Position numbers and translations under genes: made by a program
In this document: in pieces, positions 57,550-64,000 of the stretch
How the letters are laid out: the number at the start of each line of letters is the position of its first letter
Position numbering within the stretch: the stretch's first letter is position 1
Assembly (NCBI GenBank): GCA_947095535.1
Contig: OX352773.1
Span: 129,224,830-129,288,829, forward strand
Source: Poecilobothrus nobilitatus
Lineage: Eukaryota > Arthropoda > Insecta > Diptera > Dolichopodidae
Length of the DNA: 64,000 nt
Direction: 5' to 3'
The notes under the pieces: model-generated
Database searches by the model: none
Told to the model about the DNA's origin: nothing
The model's input: the letters and a program-made list of their open reading frames with translations, nothing else

Positions 57550-58796
57550 GTAATAATAATAATAATAGTAGTAATAATAATAGCTTCTACAGTGGAGCTA
57601 TCTTTGGTTATATCATGCAAGTAAGGTGTTATATACTGCTGCACGTTGTAATCCACGGATGGCGCTGACTCTGTAGTAAAATAATAATAATATTAATAAG
57701 AATACTAATACCAATAACAGTAACCGCTACAGTGACAGTGGGGGTTGCCTTCAATAATTACCTCATGTAGTATTATATACTATACTATAGTACTATATAC
57801 TACTACTACATGTTGTAATTGTTGTGACGGCTTTAGTCACTGTTAGCAAAATAGTAATAATAATAGGCGGATTCATTGTTTCCTTACAGTCCCACTCCCA
57901 ATTCAATGTTTCCGTATTCATTTCCTATCCCTACTCCCTAGCCAATATAATGAGTTCGCAGGTAAGGGTTTCATCCCATTATATTGGCTAAAGGGGGAGG
58001 TGGGTTTACTCAGTAAGAATCTGACACTACCAAGGGGGAAATTCTTGGTGTCTTTGGAAGATTCCCACCTCCCTTAGGAAAAAAGAAAATAAAATATATA
58101 TATATTGCGCAAAACAATGATGTTCAGATTTTAACAAATTGGTTGATATTCTTTCACAAAACTGCCAATAAATTAACATACATGAAATTTTTGAGAGGTA
58201 CATACATATATCTCTATAATTTAAGTAAACTCAAACAATTCATTGGTACAATGAAAGTGAAAGTGCATCAAGTGACGTAATTATTTTTTATAATAACATA
58301 CATATTTGATCAATTTTCATTTTCCACTTTTGAGATGATCGGTAAATTACCTTTAAAAAACATTTATATGAGATCGTTGAACTATTTTGAAAGCTTACTA
58401 TTTTGTGAATATTTTAGTTTAGGATCGCCACGTGGGAGTAGTTTGCTCAATCCCTAATAAAAGCTAATATTAAAACTGGAAGAAATATTGTTTCAATAAA
58501 AGGATAAAATGTAGAATAAATAAAAAGCGTATACATCAATATTAAAATAATAATAGCTGACTGGAAGGAATTTACTGGAAAACAACAAGGATATGTCCGC
58601 GGAGAGCAATTTGTGCTAATAACAATTACACTTTACAAAGATTTTATTGTATTACTGAATGTTAATAAATAATAATAATAATAATATGTTTTAAACAATG
58701 ATTATCAATTCTTAAATGATTATCATTTCTTATCATTTCTTTAAAACCTATTATTAATTCAATTTAATAATAAAGATTAAAGATTAAAGTTTTAAA

Positions 58797-59282
58797 GATT
58801 ATCAATTCTTTAAAACCTATTTGCAAGATAGAAAACAAAAGCTACGCACAAACAATGTATATAGTTCTGCAAAGGTGATATATAAAGGAGTTCCACAGGG
58901 TTCCATATTAGGACCGGACCTTTTCAAGATCTATATAGATGATATATCTCGTTTAAATTTAAAAGAAGTGATTCAATTATAGGCAGATGATGCAACGCTC
59001 AAATATGCTGACATTAGTGAAGAAAATATTATTTTGTCAATTCAAAATGATCTTGAAATCATTGAAGAATGGTTTCAAACAACAGTTGAAAACTTAATAT
59101 TAAAAAAGCCAAGATAATTTTTTTTTTGAAAATAAAAGTTAGATAATCTTAACAGTTTACCTTATAGAAATGAAAGTATTGAAATTGTTAAAAGCTTCAA
59201 TTATCTGGGTTTACTAATTGATAGCAAATTAAATTGGAGCAATCACATTGACTATACATGTGATACTGCAGTTAAATGCAAC
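58797..59282 (+). pseudogene. LINE RT fragment (unit 4)
   Basis: As in units 2 and 3, with the same stop before ADDA. Confidence 0.85.
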
Positions 59283-61557
59283 TAATATTTGTGATTTTTA
59301 TGTGTTTTTATTGTGTATACTTACGTGTCTTTTATTTAAGCGAGTTCGACTGTACATAAAGTGCTCACGTAGAACAAAAAATGTTGGTCAATTTTGTTGA
59401 TTTGAAATCACCCCAAGGTTGTATTTGGAATTCAACCTAATATGTTGAATCATCACCCCAATATGTTGCATTTCCTAAAAAGATGACCGTATTTTTGGTA
59501 TACCTAGTAAAATCAAACTGAGCTTAAGTATTTATTTATTTTATTTTTATTGTTCTTTTTTTTTTTGTTTCTATGACAATTGATGTATGTACAAACTTTT
59601 TCTATTTTCTACAACCAAACATGACTCATAAGCCAAAGTATATATATATAGTATATGCATTTAACTTTATATATTTTTTTTCTAATTTCTATTTACTACA
59701 ACGAAACAAAAACCAAAGTATATTATATAGTATATATACATTTAGCTATAAATATTTTTTTTCATTAAGTGGAAATTTTATATTTTTATTAAAATAAAAA
59801 AATATTAACGTTACACTTTTATAGGTTACTTATTTGTTTATACTATGAAGCATATACTTAATATGAGATGATTATTATAATATAGGTTTTGTAATAGAAA
59901 AATCGTATCAAAAAATGTATGTATTTGTATTCAAAACTTAACGAATGTCATAATACGTAGAAAAAATCGAGGTAGAATCGAGGTTTTTTTTTATATATGT
60001 AATCATATTTAAAAATTATATCGATACTGTAGATATACATTATAGCTATTGCTATGTATATTTTATTTTTCTATGATAGAACCCTCACAACACAACGAGG
60101 TAGAAAATTTTCATATAAATTCATGGCGAAGAATTTCATACAAATTTATGGCAACAGGAGAAAAGAAAGGCTCTGAATATTTCGCCAAAAAAAATTAAAA
60201 CATATTTTTTAAAAAGAAGTCGCAAAAGTTATATAAAAAAATGTTTACGAATGTTCATACATCGATTGACATACTAATAAAAAAAAGAGCTATATAAATA
60301 TTAAATAAAATTTTTTAAAAAGAAATCGTCAAGTTATATCAAGAAATATATACAAATGCATATACATCGATTGACATACAAACAAAAAAAAGAAAGGAAA
60401 ACTAAAATACAACCAACTTGATTTTACGAAATTAAAAACATTGTCTAACTTATTTCTTTCATTTGAATGTTCTATATATATATAGTTACTTTATGGTAAA
60501 ACTCTATGAAAAGGTATAGTTACAATAATGTCATTTTTAATCTATGCTCATTCTAAATCGACATACCTATACAGGTAAATTTCTTCCCTTCATTAGATAT
60601 CTTCGAAAATTATCTAAGCTTACATATAACGTCAAATACATATTATTCATATACAGAATTACACTGAGGCTTATGATTGAAAACGCGCGGAAAACTCACA
60701 GCTCAAAAAATATTATTCACCTTCACTTTATGTTGATATGATGAAAAACGCGTGATTTAATTTTAATTCGAAATTAAATACCAGTTGTCAAAAACAATTT
60801 TTAGTACATTATAAACATCAAGTTATAAAGTAAGTAAACAAAAATAATTTTTTTATAAAATTTGAAATTTCACCATTGGCTTTTAGAATTAAAAATAAAA
60901 ATAAATTTCTTTTTTGATAAAAAGTGCTAATAAAACATTTGTATTTTGTTGATTTTAAGGTAAAAAAAACTTATACTTAATTGAAAAAATTTTTCAAATT
61001 GCAATTGGTTAAAGGAAGTTAAGAAAGGGTTATAAGTAAAATTTCCTATCAATTTATTTTCTTTTATCGTTAGTACCAATTCAGCGTATTAGTTCTGGTT
61101 TGTTATTTTTCTCCTAATTACAAAAGGTGGAATATTAGAAAAGTTAAACTAAAAAACTTAAATTTCTCAAATTTTTCATTTTTTTCAATTCAGATTTAAA
61201 ATAAATGAAAAACTTCCATTCTATTCTTCTAATTTTTTTAAAACGCGAAAACATCAACGCGTTTCACTTTTACACAACAAACGTTTTCCACGCGTTTTCA
61301 AACATAAGATACCAAACATACAAATTATATGCGCATACATACAAATACCAAATAAATTTTTTAAATTAGAATGAAAAAACTTCCTTAATTCGATCACTTT
61401 TTTTGTGCTATTAAATTTATGTGCTATTTAAAATTATGTGCTATTTTTGTGCACTAAATAACAGTTCTCTTCAAAGAGGTTTACGGGTAGACTTTTTTTA
61501 GCAACGTTTTTATAAATAAAAAAATCATAAATTTAACTTTATTTTCTATCCAGATAG

Positions 61558-62524
61558 CACAGATAATAAACTATATACAGATGTCTCATCATCATATAAA
61601 AAAAAATGGTACTCTATTTCTAAACTGACAAAAAGCTTACAAAAATAAAAATTAAAAGCAAGCTTTTTTTCGTTTGTATAGTTAAAATAATATTAGAAAA
61701 ATTCCAATGTATTGGAAATTAAATAAAAAATATGATGAAATTTTGTTTTTCGAATTTTATTATTTTAAAAAATATAATTGTATAGTAGGTAGGTACATAA
61801 AACTTCTATTCATTACATCTATTTACATCTATTTTTAGATTTTTTTTTTTTGATATTTTCAATAAATTTTAGTATATAGTAAATAATTTTAGAAATTAAA
61901 ATTTTTAGAAATATTTTTCTAAATTCAATATTTTCAATTACATATATTCTTTATTATCTTCCTTCCTTGCATAGGATAAAGAAACCATTTCGTATATTAA
62001 TGATATTTTGAAAATCAGAGTGATGTCTCGTAAATAAGGTGAATAAATGGGCAAACAAAACAAGAGAAAGCATAATAAAAAGAGAAACAAAATATGTAGT
62101 TTTATATTTTAATGTTTTGTTTTTAAAATGAAATATATATAAAGTTTACGTTTGTACAATAGCAAACAATTATTCCATTCCTTCTAAACGTGTTTCAATA
62201 TCTAAATACCGACACAAAAAAAATAAATAAACATTTTTTTAAAAAATATGTACATAAAAATTGTACAATTTTTATTTTCTGAATTTTTAAAATAATTTTT
62301 TATTTGCAATTTTTGTAGGTATTCAGATATATGAAAATACATTCCAAACGTATTTGGTGGTATTTGTATATACAAAACCTTATCATTTAATACAAAAATT
62401 TGGGTTTGTTTTCATTATTTATATGCAAAAGCTTTTGTCGGTTAATAGCTGTCGGTTAATAGAAAGAAAAGTACACCTTTTTTTATATGGGAATGAGACA
62501 TCTGTATATAGTTTATTATATGTG
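61558..62524. mobile_element. TIR DNA transposon (unit 4 copy)
   Basis: 967 bp, same ends and flanks. Carries private changes near 62,306 and 62,333 (TTTGCAATT, ATATGAAAAT). Confidence 0.88.
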
Positions 62525-62982
62525 CAGATAGTGTAAAAAATTTGAATTTTAAGGTTTACTTTAAAATTTAAAAAAAAATGTCTATATTTGAAGTTATTAA
62601 GGATTAAAAGTTACCCCACTATTTAGCTTTTACTTTTCTCATAAGAATCAATGTAAATATTGGGGTAAATCGAGCTTTCTTTCTCTTCAGTTCCGATTTT
62701 GATAGTTTATCAGAATGCTTGGCACACGGTCCATTAGCTATTAGGTCTAAGCTATTAAGCCCCCCTGCGACTTATATTGAATGGTTTGCCAAGCTTTAGA
62801 TACAATTCATTTTTTAAGTGATGGGTCCGCAACCCAATGTAAAAAAAAATACACAATGTTTTACAATATAATGGAACACAACTTGCATAATTGTTCCCAA
62901 ATTTAAAATCTTTTTTCTGGAAGTACCTAGAAGCCGGACATGGTAAAGGAGCTACAGATTGTGTATGAGCTGTTTGCAAAAG

Positions 62983-63068
62983 AACTGGAGCTCACTCATG
63001 GCGCAGTGGTTAAGTCGCCAACCTTTCAATCGAAGGGTCTTGGGTTCAAACCCCGGTCAGATCATAAA
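62983..63068 (+). mobile_element. tRNA-derived SINE head (unit 4)
   Basis: A box at 62,999-63,009 and B box at 63,043-63,053; one private change just upstream of the A box. Confidence 0.75.
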
Positions 63069-63175
63069 TAAAAAATATGTAGTACTTTTATATCGTAATA
63101 ATGTATATCGTATAATTAATAGTAGTAATAATAACAATATTAATAACAATAGTAATAGTAATAATAATAAATAAT

Positions 63176-63209
<34 letters not shown>

Positions 63210-64000
63210 GTAATAATAATAATAATAGTAGTAATAATAATAGCTTCTACAGTGGAGCTATCTTTGGTTATATCATGCAAGTAAGGTGTTATATACTGCT
63301 GCACGTTGTAATCCACGGATGGCGCTGACTCTGTAGTAAAATAATAATAATATTAATAAGAATACTAATACCAATAACAGTAACCGCTACAGTGACAGTG
63401 GGGGTTGCCTTCAATAATTACCTCATGTAGTATTATATACTATACTATAGTACTATATACTACTACTACATGTTGTAATTGTTGTGACGGCTTTAGTCAC
63501 TGTTAGCAAAATAGTAATAATAATAGGCGGATTCATTGTTTCCTTACAGTCCCACTCCCAATTCAATGTTTCCGTATTCATTTCCTATCCCTACTCCCTA
63601 GCCAATATAATGAGTTCGCAGGTAAGGGTTTCATCCCATTATATTGGCTAAAGGGGGAGGTGGGTTTACTCAGTAAGAATCTGACACTACCAAGGGGGAA
63701 ATTCTTGGTGTCTTTGGAAGATTCCCACCTCCCTTAGGAAAAAAGAAAATAAAATATATATATATTGCGCAAAACAATGATGTTCAGATTTTAACAAATT
63801 GGTTGATATTCTTTCACAAAACTGCCAATAAATTAACATACATGAAATTTTTGAGAGGTACATACATATATCTCTATAATTTAAGTAAACTCAAACAATT
63901 CATTGGTACAATGAAAGTGAAAGTGCATCAAGTGACGTAATTATTTTTTATAATAACATACATATTTGATCAATTTTCATTTTCCACTTTTGAGATGATC

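Larger units (their letters stand above)
53134..58796 (+). repeat. 5.66-kb tandem unit 3 (5663 bp)
   Basis: Same content and order. Private differences include CATTTGAAAAC for CAGTTGAAAAC near 53,422. Confidence 0.97.
58797..64000 (+). repeat. 5.66-kb tandem unit 4, cut by the window end
   Basis: 5204 bp of the unit are visible; about 460 bp are missing to the right, so the array continues beyond the window or ends just past it. Private changes include TGTTGGTCAA for TGTTTGTCAA near 59,384 and CTGGAGCTC for CTGCAGCTC near 62,988. Confidence 0.97.

Noticed and set aside
42581..63174. Short frames (60-75 codons) recurring in each 5.66-kb unit as possible genes
   Set aside because: They are identical because the units are nearly identical; one overlies the SINE head, others have Phe/Tyr/Ile-rich chance composition, and no domain is recognised.

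Overview
The window reads as repeat-rich, AT-rich insect DNA. Evidence for an insect is an intact errantivirus (Ty3/gypsy with env) with a tRNA-Ser primer site, several Jockey-type LINEs, an RTE-type LINE, CR1/L2-like LINEs, and P-element and hAT transposase fragments. Nothing shown identifies the insect order. I found no convincing single-copy host gene. Almost every long open frame belongs to a transposable element or is a short chance frame, so the window looks like a nest of mobile DNA, probably heterochromatic or pericentromeric.

Layout, left to right. 1-2.4 kb: two decayed copies of a dispersed repeat marked by a CCGTCCAT-type motif, whose inverted relatives lie at 17.3-18.1 and 22.6-23.4 kb. 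2.4-7.4 kb: a decayed CR1/L2-like LINE (+), cut at 3.23 kb by a 1.5-kb internally deleted Jockey element (-) with a 14-bp target-site duplication. 7.4-13.1 kb: microsatellite, AT-rich sequence, a decayed tandem duplication, tRNA-like SINE heads and a hAT scrap. 13.1-21.0 kb: a large foldback structure with 2.1-kb inverted arms around a 3.6-kb centre, followed by a second direct copy of most of the centre at 21.0-23.4 kb. 23.4-23.9 kb: two minus-strand SINE-like copies. 25.3-36.3 kb: a decayed Jockey LINE (+) split by the 8.37-kb errantivirus (-). 36.5-36.8 kb: an inverted relative of part of the later tandem unit. 37.2-40.2 kb: an RTE-clade LINE with three lesions. 40.4-40.8 kb: a hairpin element and a P-element transposase scrap. 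40.9-42.3 kb: a CR1-like LINE remnant. 41.8 kb to the window end: a head-to-tail array of a 5.66-kb unit, three complete copies and a fourth running out of the window.

The errantivirus is the only element that looks capable of function. Its two 444-bp LTRs are identical by eye, gag, pol and env are open, gag and pol are joined by a consensus -1 slippery heptamer, and PBS, PPT and a plausible env splice acceptor are present. The insertion is therefore recent.

The 5.66-kb array is the most unusual region. It began inside a LINE reverse transcriptase frame. Each unit carries a LINE fragment, a 966-968 bp terminal-inverted-repeat element with a 7-bp target duplication, a tRNA-derived SINE head, an AAT microsatellite and a hairpin-rich block. 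An inverted relative at 36.5-36.8 kb preserves the site without the TIR element. Variants among the four units group them in all three possible pairings, which a simple branching history does not explain and which suggests conversion or unequal exchange.
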